Source: Cyrtodaria siliqua
Lineage: Eukaryota; Mollusca; Bivalvia; Adapedonta; Hiatellidae
Assembly (NCBI GenBank): GCA_037043455.1
Contig: JAWPHD010001266.1
Location: forward strand, 124,001-188,000
DNA length: 64,000 bases
Reading direction: 5' to 3'
Under the pieces are notes generated by a model that was given only the letters and a program-made list of their open reading frames with translations, was not told the DNA's origin and did not search any database. Positions 1 to 10,838 of this stretch are shown here, piece after piece. Position 1 is the stretch's first letter. Each line of letters starts with the position of its first letter. A program made the translations under genes and the position numbers.

Positions 1-345
1 TTCTGTATAGGATGTGCAAACTACGGTATATGATGTCAGGGCTTCAATTATTATCCCAGATGTTGTGCAAAGTTCTTTATATGCTGTACACACTCCGTTA
101 CATGCAAACGTATGTATATGCTGTCCAAACTCCTTTATATGCTGTCGTTTCTTCGATATATTCGGTGCAAACATTTTTATTTCATTATATGCTGTCATAA
201 ATGAACATGTTTATATGCGGTCGAATTTTCTTTATACGATGTCCATAGTTCTTTATATGCTGTCGAAACTTCTTTATATGCTGTCGAAACTTCTTTATAT
301 GATGATCAAAATTCTTTCGGAAGTATCTCGGCGATTTTCGAAGTA
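1..345 (-). repeat. 21-bp minisatellite, array A
   Basis: About sixteen degenerate copies of a 21-bp unit reading roughly TTCTTTATATGCTGTCCAAAC, cut by the window edge. The unit is the reverse complement of the unit at 1270-3450, so the two arrays are in opposite orientation. Copies lose regularity towards 345. Short open frames across it only reflect the 21-bp, seven-codon period. No protein is inferred. Confidence 0.9.
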
Positions 346-947
346 GGACTATTTATTAGCGTTGAAAGAGACAATCTCTACCAGAGTCATTTCAGTCATT
401 TCTGACTCTGTCAACGTCAAAGAAAGTAGGGCGAACGGTTAGGTCACGTGATTATTCAAAAACATTATGACTATGTTTATAATAAATCCTTTTGCGTGAT
501 CCGCACAGATAAAATATTGACCTATATTCAATATTTTCAAAGAAAAACTCTATGAGTTAATTTTTTTAGTAGTTTTCTGCTATCGAGCTTCGGTTTGAAA
601 TGTTTACATATGCGTTTCGATTGAGGAGACCTAAGTTCGTATTACTTTTGTAGTAAAATAGTCCCGATTTAAACTAAATTGTTTTCATGCATTATTCCAA
701 ATCTTGCAACATCTAATTTGCAGATATTCTGAAAATTATATTTACACAAGAAATAAATAAGTTTTAGGTAAACATAAATAAGTTTCGGGCAAACATATTC
801 CAATTTAGTAGGTGTTACCAAAATCCTGTAATTTAGTAGTTAGCAGAGATATATGTGAGTGCAAGGAACGATAACTCTGCGTGGAGATTGTGAAAAAGAC
901 TGTCACACCATAAAGCGCTAAACCGATCACTGTCAACCGCCAAAGCG
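346..947. other. non-repetitive AT-rich flank of the SAM-like exon
   Basis: No tandem repeat or convincing open frame. The last ~100 bases (about 841-947) are less AT-rich and end in a favourable initiation context (G at -3, G at +4) before the ATG at 948, so they may be 5' untranslated or promoter sequence. No TATA box or other promoter element stands out. Confidence 0.4.
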
Positions 948-1103
948 ATGGCAGCAGACGTTATTTTTGATATTTTAGTCAAAGTGGGGCTTAATGCCCA
1001 TCGTCAAAAATGTATTGACCAGCAGTTAAATTCCGTCCACCTTTGTAAATACCTGACCGACAACGAGCTGGCTCGTCTAGGTCTTAATACCATCGGAGAA
1101 CGG
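948..1103 (+). CDS. exon encoding a SAM-like domain (partial gene)
   Basis: Fifty-two codons from an ATG in good context. Residues ~6-52 fit the sterile alpha motif pattern: an N-terminal L..VGL helix segment, then LTDNELARLGLNTIGERVK, close to the family's LT.eDL.eLGi..lG.R end motif. SAM domains usually mediate protein or RNA binding; no partner can be named here. The codon for Arg52 is followed directly by GGTAAAAT, a plausible 5' splice site, and a good 3' splice site (pyrimidine run then TTTTGCAG) ends at 3538. Joining the two in frame reaches a stop after two codons, so either another exon is used or the gene is decayed. Without splicing the frame runs 14 more codons, to 1148. The presumed intron is almost entirely minisatellite. 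Domain fairly likely, gene model uncertain. Confidence 0.5.
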
Positions 1104-1269
1104 GTAAAATGTTATCTTTTTTGTTCAAGAAATGTAGCGATTTGTTGAACATTTGCTCCTACTTTCTCAAGAACAGTTTTCATGGTTTATCGTATGCCAT
1201 CTTTGATCAAGTGTGTGTGTTTGTGTGTGTGAATCCACTCATGATAGAGGAGTTTCGACAACATATAAC

Positions 1270-3450
1270 GACATATGCACATAATATATAGACAGTCATC
1301 TACTGCATATAAAGACGTTTGTACATAAAGATATTTGCACAGCATATAAAGAAGTTTGTACAGCATATAAAGAAGTTTGTACAGCATATAAAGACGTTTG
1401 TACAGTATGTAATGAAGTTTGTACAGCATATAAAGACATGTGTACAGCATATGAAGAAGTTTGTACAGCATAAAATGAAGTTTGTACAGCATATAAAGAA
1501 GTTTGTACAGCATATACAGAAGTTTGTACAGCATATAAAGACATGTGTACAGCATATAAAGAAGTTTGTACAGCAAATAAAGAAGTACGTACAGCATATA
1601 AAGACGTTTGTACAGTATGTAATGCAGTTTGTACAGCATATAAAGATGTTTGTACAGTATGTAATGCAGTTTGTACAGCATATTAAGATGTTTGTACAGC
1701 ATATACTGAAGTTTGTACAGCATATAAAGAAGTTTGGACGTCATATAAAGACGTGTGTACAGCATATAAAGAAGTTGGCACATCATATAAAGACGTTTGG
1801 ACAGCATATAAATAAGTTTGCATGTAACGAAGTATGTACAGCATATAAAGAACTTTGCACATCATATACCGTAGTTTGCACATCCTATACAGAAATTTGC
1901 ACAGCATATGCTGATATTTGCACAGCATATAATGAAGTTTGTACAGCATATAAAGACATTTGTACAGCATACAAAGACGTTTGTACAGTGTGTAATGACA
2001 TTTGTACAGCATATAAAGACATTTGTACAGCATATACATATGTTTTACAGCATATAATGAAGTTTGTACAGCATATAATGAAGTTTGTACAGCATATAAA
2101 GACGTTTGTACAGCATATATTGAAGTTTGTACAGCATATAAAGACGTGTGTACAGCATACAAAGACGTTTCCACAGCATATAAATTAGTTTGGACAGTAT
2201 ATAAAGAAGTTTGGACAGCATATTAAGAAGTTTAGACAGCAAATACAAAAGTTTGGACAGGATATTAAGACGTTTGGACAGCATATAAAGACGTTTCCAC
2301 AGCATATAAAGACATCTGAACAGTATGTAAAGACGTTTGCACAGCATATATTGAAGTTTGTACAGCATATAAAGACGTTTGTACAGTATGTAATGAAGTC
2401 TGTACAGCATATAAAGACATGTGTACAGCATATAAAGAAGTTTGTACAGCATAAAATGAAGTTTGTACAGCATATAAAGAAGTTTGTACAGCATATACAT
2501 ACATTTGTACAGCATATAAAGATGTTTGTACAGCATGTAATGAAGTTTTTACAGCATATAAAGAAGTACGTACAGCATATAAAGACGTTTGTACAGTATG
2601 TAATGCAGTTTGTACAGCATATAAAGATGTTTGTACAGCATATAAAGAAGTTTGGACGTCATATAAGGACGTGTGTACAGCATATAAAGAAGTTGGCACA
2701 TCATATACCGTAGTTTGCACATCCTATACAGAAATTTGCACAGCATATAATGAAGTTTGTACAGCATATAAAGACATTTGTACAGCATACAAAGACGTTT
2801 GTACAGTGTGTAATGACATTTGTACAGCATATAAAGACATTTGTACAGCATATAAATATGCTTTTACAGCATATAATGAAGTTTGTACAGCATATAAAGA
2901 CGTTTGTACAGCATATAATGAAGTTTGTACAGCATATAAAGACGTTTGTACAGCATATAATGAAGTTTGTACAGCATATAAAGACATTTGTACAGCATAT
3001 AAATATGCTTTTACAGCATATAATGAAGTTTGTACAGCATATAAAGACGTTTGTACAGCATATATTGAAGTTTGTACAGCATATAAAGACGTGTGTACAG
3101 CATATAAAGAAGTTTGTATAGCATATAAAGAAGTTTGGACAGTATATAAAGAAGTTTGGACAGCATATTAAGAAGTTTAGACAGCATATAAAAAAAGTTT
3201 GGACAGCATATTAAGAAGTTTGGACAGCATATAAAAACGTTTCCACAGCATATAAAGACATCTGAACAGTATATAAAGAAGTTTGCACAGCATATAAAGA
3301 AGTTTGGACACCATATTAAGAAGTTTGGACAGCATATAAAGACGTTTGCACAGCATATAAAGAACTTTGTACAACACATAATGATATATGCACCGAATAT
3401 AGTAAATTAAGGACCGCATATACTACAGAAGGCACTCAGTATGTTGAACT
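1270..3450 (+). repeat. 21-bp minisatellite, array B (about 100 copies)
   Basis: Unit roughly TTTGTACAGCATATAAAGAAG, with recurring variants (GACGTTTG, TAATGAAG, GTATGTAATG). Longer periodicity is visible: a variant block with TTGGACGTCATATA then TTGGCACATCATAT occurs near 1730 and again near 2645, and a block with AAATATGCTTTTACAGC recurs 151 bases apart (2847, 2998). All three plus frames and the minus frames stay open for long distances because the period is seven codons. The array would lie inside the intron of the SAM-like exon if the acceptor at 3538 is used. Confidence 0.95.
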
Positions 3451-5004
3451 TATTCATGCAAAGACAGCCATGGCGTTCCATACTATTCGATTTTAGATAA
3501 TTTTAATAATCGCTTATGGATATTTCTTTCTTTTGCAGACTATATAATAGAAGAACATAGTGAGAGAGTGGATGAACAAAGATTAGACTGCACTGACAGG
3601 AAATAAGACACTGTATCGGTGTTTAAGAAGAGTATAAGTTTCGGTCAAACTATGAAGAGAATTCCGCTTGACACCATTTATACAAAATAAAACGACACTT
3701 TACCAGTGAATGTGTTCGTGCACATTTGTGAGCGTAAACAAGAAGACACTGCAGTGTTGCGTTAAACCATCGACTGTATCTTACACAACACCCTATATAT
3801 ATATCTGATCATTCCGTGATGGTCACAGAAGTTGATATCAAACCTGTGCATCAAACTAATCGCCAAGTTTGCAAAGATCGACTCTTTGATAAATTAACTG
3901 CAATTCAACGCAACCAAGACGCTAGGCTTTCTTAAAACAAAATTGAATATAATCTCATCAAGTGTCAAAGACAATTTCAGCAAAATTGGAAGAGGTCAAC
4001 ATCACTGTTTCAGGGTAATATTAAACAGATCTGTAGACAAGCTGAGTTTTTGAGTATTTTACTCAAACATCTTTCATAAAAACCCTCATTTAAAAAAAAA
4101 AAAAAAATGAGTATATTTACTCCTCAACTTACTACAAAGTCACGAGTATTATATGTATATGTATTGTCATGTTGGACAGTTTATTCCATATTTACGTAAT
4201 GATGTTTCGTTTTACTTAAACATCGATTTTTATCAGAATGGGTGTTTCTTTTAAAATGCATTAAATGGATTCACATCCATTTTGGAAGCATTAACTATTG
4301 TTTTTTTTTACTCTTTGTTACTCATTATTTATGAATCTGATGAGTACATACTCATTGAAGTCAACCATTATCTACAGAGTTGTAATATCAGGAACGTGTA
4401 TGAACGCAGGAACGTGTAATATATATGAGTTAGACAAAACCCACAGAGAAGCGCTGGTAGAAATGATACACACAGTTGCCGAAAACTTTCTGGACCACGT
4501 TGGGGATGGATAAGCTGGAACAGTTCACTACAATATAGACGGTGAGATGCACACCTTGCCAGTACTAGCTATGTGCCATCCATGAAAAAAAAATCTTACC
4601 ACAGCTTCAGAAGTAGGCAAGTCCACGGTAGAGTGCAATGCATTACCACCAGACATTTTGACCCGTTAAAATTCAATTGACCAAACTGGATTGTTCATGT
4701 CTTTCTATTGTTTTCGCTCTTCAGCAAACTCAACCGTCAGTATCTTTAGTAATTTAAAGTTGTCCAGATGAAGAATCAGAACAAATAAGGCTCCAATATA
4801 AATGTGCATATTTTGGAATGCTGATTGTTCGTGTATTGTTTATGTATGCTCGTTCGATGTTTTCCCCACGCCACGCCCTACCCGCGTAGTGTATAATATA
4901 ATAATAACACGTCGGGTGACACCTGTTGTCTATGTTATATCAGACTAACAACACGCAGGGTACCGCCTGTGTTGTTACAGTCGACCAAAAAGGAAATTGC
5001 TTCC
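3451..5004. other. unassigned sequence downstream of array B
   Basis: Contains the candidate 3' splice site ending at 3538 and an AATAAA at 3687. An open frame at 4298-4513 (71 codons) has a plausible soluble-looking end (ELDKTHREALVEMIHTV) and then a stop, but no family is recognised. A poly-A run lies at 4092-4107 and an imperfect hairpin (ACAACACGCAGG with CCTGTGTTGT) at about 4949-4977. This could hold the decayed 3' part of the SAM-like gene. Confidence 0.3.
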
Positions 5005-5140
5005 AAGGGAGACAACACGAATATTTACAAATGTTTAATTTAGCAACAGTTATCTGTTACATAGTTTACGCAAATAAGGGGAGATAACAGTAATATTTAC
5101 AAATGCTTAACTTAACAACAGTTATCTGTTGCAGATAATA
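5005..5140 (+). repeat. two-copy ~70-bp tandem duplication
   Basis: Two adjacent copies, each with an AAGGGGAGAYAAC start, ATATTTACAAATG and then CAACAGTTATCTGTT. An AT-rich stretch of ATTATTATAATA follows. GGGAGATAACT-type words recur in the window (for example 5934) and are common in bivalve dispersed repeats. Confidence 0.55.
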
Positions 5141-5198
5141 TATTATTATAATAAAATAATATTATTGTAAAATGCTTGTTTGGCTGGTTGAATATTGG

Positions 5199-5432
5199 AT
5201 TACGTCATTTTTAGCATATTTTAGGCTATATATGACGGTCGATTTTTTATTGACGGAGGCAGACTACCATTTCATTCATGGGAAGAACCAGTACTGTATA
5301 CCTCCCGCCATCCGTAAAAACTGACACCTTCTCATTTAACAGTCGAGCGCCCAGTGGGATTCGAACCCGCAGCGATGATTGGTGAGAAGGTCCCAAACGC
5401 AGCGTCTTGACCATTCCGACCACAGAAGCGCT
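5199..5432 (-). mobile_element. tRNA-derived SINE, family 1 (near full length)
   Basis: Read on the minus strand it starts with a tRNA-like head: an A-box-like GGTCGGAATGGTCAAGACG, then a B box in GGGTTCGAATCCCACTGGG. A body follows with TACAGTACTGGTTC and a tail with ATATATAGCC and AATGACGTAA. The same head, body and tail recur at 18748-18985 and 29173-29447 in full, and as truncated pieces near 42786, 59405 and 60255, which defines a family. SINEs are transcribed by RNA polymerase III and mobilised by LINE proteins; nothing here is coding. Confidence 0.75.
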
Positions 5433-6577
5433 ACTGTAGAGGAGGAAAAAAGTATTTTGTGTAGTAATGGAGTAAATGGAGCATTATATACAAAATGAGA
5501 ATCGTATAGATGTTGCCTTTATCAAGTCAGCTAAAATGATATACTGAAAGAAATAAGTTTAGCACATAAATAACCTGGTAAATCCCATTGAGCATATTCA
5601 AGGCTATGTGCTTCAGCCGCCATTAAAATATAATTAACATAATTAACAAGTATATGCAGGACATTATTTTTAAACGATATCTGCGAAAAAAGTAGCAACA
5701 TGTTTTAATTTACCTGCTTTACAGAAATTATAATTTCGTTCTTATTTCAATATAAAGGGGGAAAATTTTAAAATTTAAAACTTTAATTCGTAATTTCATT
5801 ATAATGGCAAGGTTAATGTCAATCGTTTTTGCGATTTTTATCATTCAAAACACAGAATAGTTATTTAATAAAGTTTAACCTGTTCTTGATAATATTCTTA
5901 TTTTTAATGTGAAACATTTTGTTTTATAAAAATGGGAGATAACTCTGATACTTACTTTGAATCACACATAATAAGTGAAAAACAAGAACACCTTCTGACA
6001 TGCCATAGTTACCAAATGCTTCACATTATAAAATAAACATTCAGTTTCTTTAAGCTAGATATGCAAAAGACCGTGCCAAACTTATTTCTTTCAGTATATT
6101 ACAAAACCAGATTCACCACATAAGGTTTTAAATATTACAACCATGCAACATATTTTGTCATTGCTTTAAAAAATGTACTTGTTATCATATTGTTATGGGC
6201 TATTCAGTTCTCAACTTTAAACAGCGCTTGAAAACACTTTTTAAAACATATAAAAGCAGTGTTTTTTTATTTTATTTTTTTATTTGAATATACAATGTCA
6301 TGCAGTGCGAAGGAGTTTATTAAACAAATAGCATACCAATAACAGTTAATGTCAGTTGTTGACCATACTGTATTATTGCCCGTACATTTATAATGACCGA
6401 AAATGTAAAAACTCGATCTTGTTGAAAAAGTTTGTTTGTTTTATTTTACCAAGTACCAATGTTTCTCTGATAGTAACATTTGCGATATGTATGTTTTCTC
6501 TTCAGTTGTAACCAAGTGTAGCCATATATACTAAAATAGCTACTTCGCCGCTCACCACCCTTTGAGGAAGAAAACAT
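5433..6577. other. AT-rich unassigned sequence
   Basis: No convincing gene, tandem array or element was seen. It holds poly-purine and poly-T runs and scattered short AT repeats. Confidence 0.5.
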
Positions 6578-6579
6578 GG

Positions 6580-6605
<26 letters not shown>
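6578..6605. repeat. (AC)n microsatellite
   Basis: A run of about 13 AC dinucleotides with one interruption at the right end. Confidence 0.9.
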
Positions 6606-6610
<5 letters not shown>

Positions 6611-6659
6611 AACAACTTGTAACAATGTCTCAGGGACAATTCTACTTAAAAAGCCTAAT

Positions 6660-7520
6660 ATATTAATAGATAGATAGATAGATACTTTTATTGACTTAAA
6701 CTATTACAGTTTTTCATCATTACAAATATATGATAATTATTATATACACACACGTGACAGATATTAACATTGCAAATACAACAAAATAATCACTAAGTTT
6801 TTGTTTTGTTTCATACATATTTAAACAATCAAAAACATACATATATTATGGTATGTCAATGATAAACGATGATGTTCTAAAATAAGATATCTAGTGTTTT
6901 TTTTGTGTTTTTTTTTTAGTCTGTTAAAATGGATGTAGATAGCCTTAGTACAAGTGCATCGGAAATGAAATTGTTGCATGAAATTATCTATTAATCTTTG
7001 TTTAAATATTAAAGGAAATAGTTTAAAACTAACACTCATTGGATTATCCCAGACATTATTAAAACCGTTACTGTTTAGGATAAACCTTATATTAGTAAGC
7101 CAATTCTTCGCGCCCTTATTACAGTTAGATAACAAATCCTTATATATTGCTTTTAGTATAATGTTCTCTGTAGACAATAGTTTATACCAATATTTGATCA
7201 TTTTTACATATCTATTATTGAATAAGGGGTAACGAGAGAGCTCTCCGTAAATACCAGCATTACTTGTGGTAAGTTTAACACCTAAAATAATTTTACAAAA
7301 TTTTAACTGTATTCTCTCAATATCTTTTGATTTTGTAATCCCCCATATTTCACTTCCATAATTTAATATTGATGCCACAAAAGCATCGAAAAGCTGAAGA
7401 GATAATTTTGGTTTCAATTCATATTTTCGTATATTAACCAAGAGTATATTCATTGCTTTTAAGGCTTTTCCACAAAGACATTGTTGGTTTAACGAACTAG
7501 TAACCTTTATCAAGTAGATC
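6660..7520 (-). mobile_element. 5'-truncated LINE with (TATC)n tail
   Basis: On the minus strand a reverse-transcriptase C-terminal reading frame is followed by ~150 bases of 3' untranslated sequence, an AATAAA, then a short TATC microsatellite tail (6664-6686 on the plus strand). The order of coding end, polyadenylation-like signal and simple-repeat tail is typical of CR1/L2/Jockey-like non-LTR elements. The upstream end of coding lies near 7513, so most of the element is missing, as expected for incomplete reverse transcription. Confidence 0.8.
6821..7513 (-). pseudogene. C-terminal part of a non-LTR retrotransposon reverse transcriptase
   Basis: A 230-codon open frame on the minus strand. 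Residues ~25-60 contain KLSLQLFDAFVASILNYGSE followed by IWG, a hallmark of the thumb and connection region just after the catalytic domain in CR1/Jockey-type polymerases. It is followed by IERIQLKFCKIILGV and the GELSRYPL-type motif. The catalytic FADD box and the endonuclease are absent, so it cannot act alone. The frame is free of stops, which suggests a fairly recent insertion. The exact clade cannot be assigned by eye. Confidence 0.75.
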
Positions 7521-7673
7521 GATATTTATTAGAGTTACACAATTTGTTTTTTTTATTAGGTAAATTTAATGTCTCGAACACGTGTGCCCTTTTAACTCTT
7601 TAGGTTAATGTTACATGTATATTATGTAGCATAATTATAAATTACATATTTATTGACATTTTGTATTATTTAG

Positions 7674-8019
7674 TTAAGAATTAGTTCGCATTGTTTCGAC
7701 GTTTAGGCGGTTTTAAACGCCGGTATTAAATGGAAAATTCCATGAAGCGCTATCGCTCTTTGTGGTATATGCGCCATTCATTTTTTTTAATATCAGAATT
7801 ATGTTCTTATATTTTCATTCACTTCATACTTTCTGTTGAAAGAACAACAACAAAAAAAACAACCTCCGTCTAATTTCGAATAAATTTCACATTTCGGTAG
7901 ACGGAGCTAACTGTTCACGCATCGGATATACCTCAATAGAAAATGGCTATTCCGAGTTTAAAATCACTACCGGCGTTTAAAATCGCATAAACGCCGACAA
8001 TTTGTAAATCAATTCTTAA
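7674..8019. mobile_element. short inverted-repeat element (MITE-like)
   Basis: Two ~50-bp terminal inverted repeats: left arm at 7674-7725 (starts TTAAGAATT, ends TTTTAAACGCCGGTA) and right arm at 7969-8019, its reverse complement with scattered mismatches. The ~240-bp interior has no coding frame. The structure fits a non-autonomous DNA transposon. The target duplication is not clear. Confidence 0.6.
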
Positions 8020-8079
8020 AATATTAACATTATTTTGTCGTCGCTATAGCACAAATGATTAGGATAACAAAACGCGCGA

Positions 8080-8213
8080 GGGAGACAACTACCGTATGCA
8101 GGGAGACAACTACCGTATGCAGGGAGACAACTACCGTATGCAGGTATGCAGGGAGACAACTACCGTATGCAGGGAGACAACTACCGTATGCAGGGAGACA
8201 ACTACCGTATGCA
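8080..8213 (+). repeat. 21-bp tandem repeat, six copies
   Basis: Near-perfect copies of GGGAGACAACTACCGTATGCA, with one short partial unit (about 8142-8148) that shifts the register. Copies are nearly identical, so the array is young or homogenised. It translates as a seven-residue repeat (RETTTVC), which I treat as incidental. Confidence 0.95.
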
Positions 8214-8392
8214 TATTTTCAGACAGTGGAGTGCCATTTTCTACTGAGACTGCGCAGTATCCCCGCCTACTTAAACGTTTATTAGGAATTAGATGTGTAG
8301 ATGGGAATTTATTTTTTTGTTTAGGTTTAAATCATATCTCGCCCATATATTGTCTATGTAAATTTAACAAGCACATTTCAACATCGGCTATT

Positions 8393-8560
8393 TTAAACGG
8401 ACACAATCTTGATTTTTTTTAAATCTCACGGCGTCCCGTTAGTTTCCTACGTAACAATTGTTCAATCATTAACATTAATCCTACGAATAGTAGAAAGCAA
8501 ATTGTATTTGCGTTTTACTAACCGTTGCTTTTTATTGCATCAATAAAATATTTAAAACTA
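8393..8560 (-). mobile_element. partial copy of the TTAA/AGGGACA MITE family
   Basis: Begins TTAAACGGACACAATCTTG and continues with CGGCGTCCCGTTAG and a sequence that is the reverse complement of the family's AATGATTG...ACGGGACGCCG end (compare 48340-48461). The other end is not recognisable, so the copy is truncated. Confidence 0.5.
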
Positions 8561-8637
8561 TGGTAGCGTAGTACAGTGAAGTAATAATAGTTCACTGCGT
8601 ATGATTTAATTATATACAAGCTAATGATACTGGATAC

Positions 8638-10838
8638 TACGGTGGCTTATTTCAGCCATTTGTCGTCTATTCGTCTTTTCGTTATTTCGCGCCCGAAAAG
8701 TCGTCAGAACGAAAAGACGACAGACGAAAAGACGACAGAACGCCTCGCGAAAAGTCGACACTTCAGCTGCGAAAAAGACGCCATTTGATATAGTCGTCTT
8801 TTCATTATTTCGTGTGGCCTACTGTCAGCTTCTGTTGCCTTTTCGCCCTTGAAATGGCGTCTTTTCGTTATGTCGTCATTCTGTCGTCTTTTCGCGCTGC
8901 ATTTGTCGTCTTTTCGTTCTGACGTCTTTCCGTTCTGTCGTCTTTTCGCCTTCCGGTTGACATGCGCGTTTCGGTCATTGCGGCCATCTCATGGTGACTA
9001 CTAGAAGTCGGGACGATTTTGAACTGTCTGGGAATCGGGCTAAATAGACAGGGAATGTGCATACCGTATGTTCAATAAATAATAAACGAAGGGTTACTAG
9101 TTCTTTTAAATCGTTATAAACGCAGAATGGTAATCATAATTATATTGATCACTGGTCTTGTGTAAAGCAATAAACATGTAATTATGTTATGTCGAATATA
9201 ATTAATGAATTGAAATGATTCTGCAACTCATTAATTAGTTTTTCCAAGGATTTGTACAATAAGTCTTATTGTACAAATCCTAGGTTTTTTACACCTTATA
9301 TAATCAACATTGAAGTGATAATTATATATTTTGCTTTATCTTAAGCAGTTACGTTTGAAGGTGTCAATATTTAATTGCAATATGTAAATTATATAGACAG
9401 AGGATCTTGAATTAGTTCATATTATAATAGTTGTTTATGACCGTAACCTGTATGATCTTGTATAATGATGCCAAACAGATGTGTAAAGTTACAATACATT
9501 ATGTAAAGCAGTTTCGGAGATACAAGCTTACATACAAACTTCATCAAACGAGCGGAGACGACGATCAAGTGATGTCAGTTGCTCTTTTGTTTCAAAAGAG
9601 TCGAGCTAATGACATATTAAATGTTAAGAACATGTATATGTGTTACCTCCTTTCTTGGTTCAGTTATATTTCATATGTTGCAGATGTAGTTCTAAACTAT
9701 TAACGTATTACCATCAACTTGATATGTTAAATAAAATATTAAGAGAAAAATCTAATGTTAGTTTATGACATGCATTGACTTCCAAATGAACAATCATGTT
9801 AGCACAATTATCAGTCACGTACATGTTTAACAGTTCCGTATACTTCTTAATTATGTTTGCTATACCATCCTACATAGATAAATATAAGGTATACTCATTG
9901 TGATATGTTAGTTACAACAAACGGTCCCGGAAAGTTAGTGTTAAATTTAAAGGTCAATATTTTGTTTGTCATTCGTTTGAATAGATCGAAGAATATGAGC
10001 GCTAAGATCCATATAGCCAAAATCATGTCTATTTTTAAGTGGCCCCGGAAAGGAAATCATTAAATATAAAGTCATTTTATTTCATTTTTGTATTAGAAAA
10101 GTCATAGTCATGTCCGCTAAACCATCCTACATTGATACATACCAATTTAAATAATAGGAATATAACATTTACTCCAAACACGACAATTAGTACTACTGGT
10201 CCAGACATGATCATCAGTATCAGTCCCGGAAAGTGACTACTAAATTACACAAAAACAAAATATTCTTTTTATATTATTATGTCCTGATATTTATATTACA
10301 TGACCATTCTATGTTTATAAAAAACATTTAAAAGAAATAGTAACCCTTCGTTTATTATTAATTGGACATAAGGTATGCACACATCCTGTCTTTTTGACCC
10401 ATTTCCCCAACAACTCAAAATCGTCCCGACTTTTAGTAGTCACCATGAAATGGCCGCAATGGCCGAAACGCGCATGTCAACCGGAAGGCGAAAAGACGAC
10501 AGAACGAAAAGACGACAGAACGAAAGATGACAAATGCAGCGAGAAAAGACGACAGAACGAAAAGACGACAGAACGATAGAACGAAAAGACGCCATTTCAA
10601 GGGCGAAAAAACGACAGAAGGCCACACGAAATAACGAAAAGACGACAATATCAAATGGCGTCTTTTCGAGGCTGAAGTGTCGTATTTTCGCTCTTAAAAT
10701 GTCGTCTTTTCGTTCTGTGGTTTTGTCGTCTTTTCGCGCTGCATTTGTCGTCGTTTCGTCCTGTCGTCTTTTCGTTCTGTCTTCTTTTCGGGGGCGAAAT
10801 AACGAAAAGACAACAAATGGCTGAAATCAGCCAATACA
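8638..10838. mobile_element. 2.2-kb foldback-type element with long repetitive inverted repeats
   Basis: Left arm at about 8638-9111 and right arm at about 10326-10838 are reverse complements. The outer parts are built from short repeats of CGTCTTTTCGTTCTGT type; the inner parts are unique sequence (for example GAAGTCGGGACGATTTTGA on the left, mirrored near 10420). The outermost bases (TACGGTGGCTTATTTCAGCC on the left) match the inverted right end, and GGATAC lies directly outside both ends (8632-8637 and 10839-10844), a possible 6-bp target duplication. The interior (9112-10325) has no transposase-like frame. It contains degenerate direct repeats (CCATCCTACAT at 9867 and 10121, CCCGGAAAG near 9923, 10044 and 10222). 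Long inverted repeats made of subrepeats and a non-coding core resemble Foldback elements. Confidence 0.7.
9247..9281. repeat. perfect 17-bp-arm hairpin inside the foldback element
   Basis: Two perfect 17-base arms (AGGATTTGTACAATAAG and its complement) separated by one base, in the interior of the element at 8638-10838. Such a palindrome forms a cruciform or RNA hairpin. It may be the core of an older small insertion. Confidence 0.85.

Noticed and set aside
1319..2188. 289-codon plus-strand frame and its minus-strand companions in array B
   Set aside because: They lie entirely within a 21-bp array, are open in several frames on both strands, and have no unique sequence at either end.
8868..10824. 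short frames rich in Arg/Lys/Asp/Thr (KDDRTERRQ type) in the foldback arms
   Set aside because: They are translations of the CGTCTTTTCGTTCTGT subrepeats and occur on both strands of both arms.
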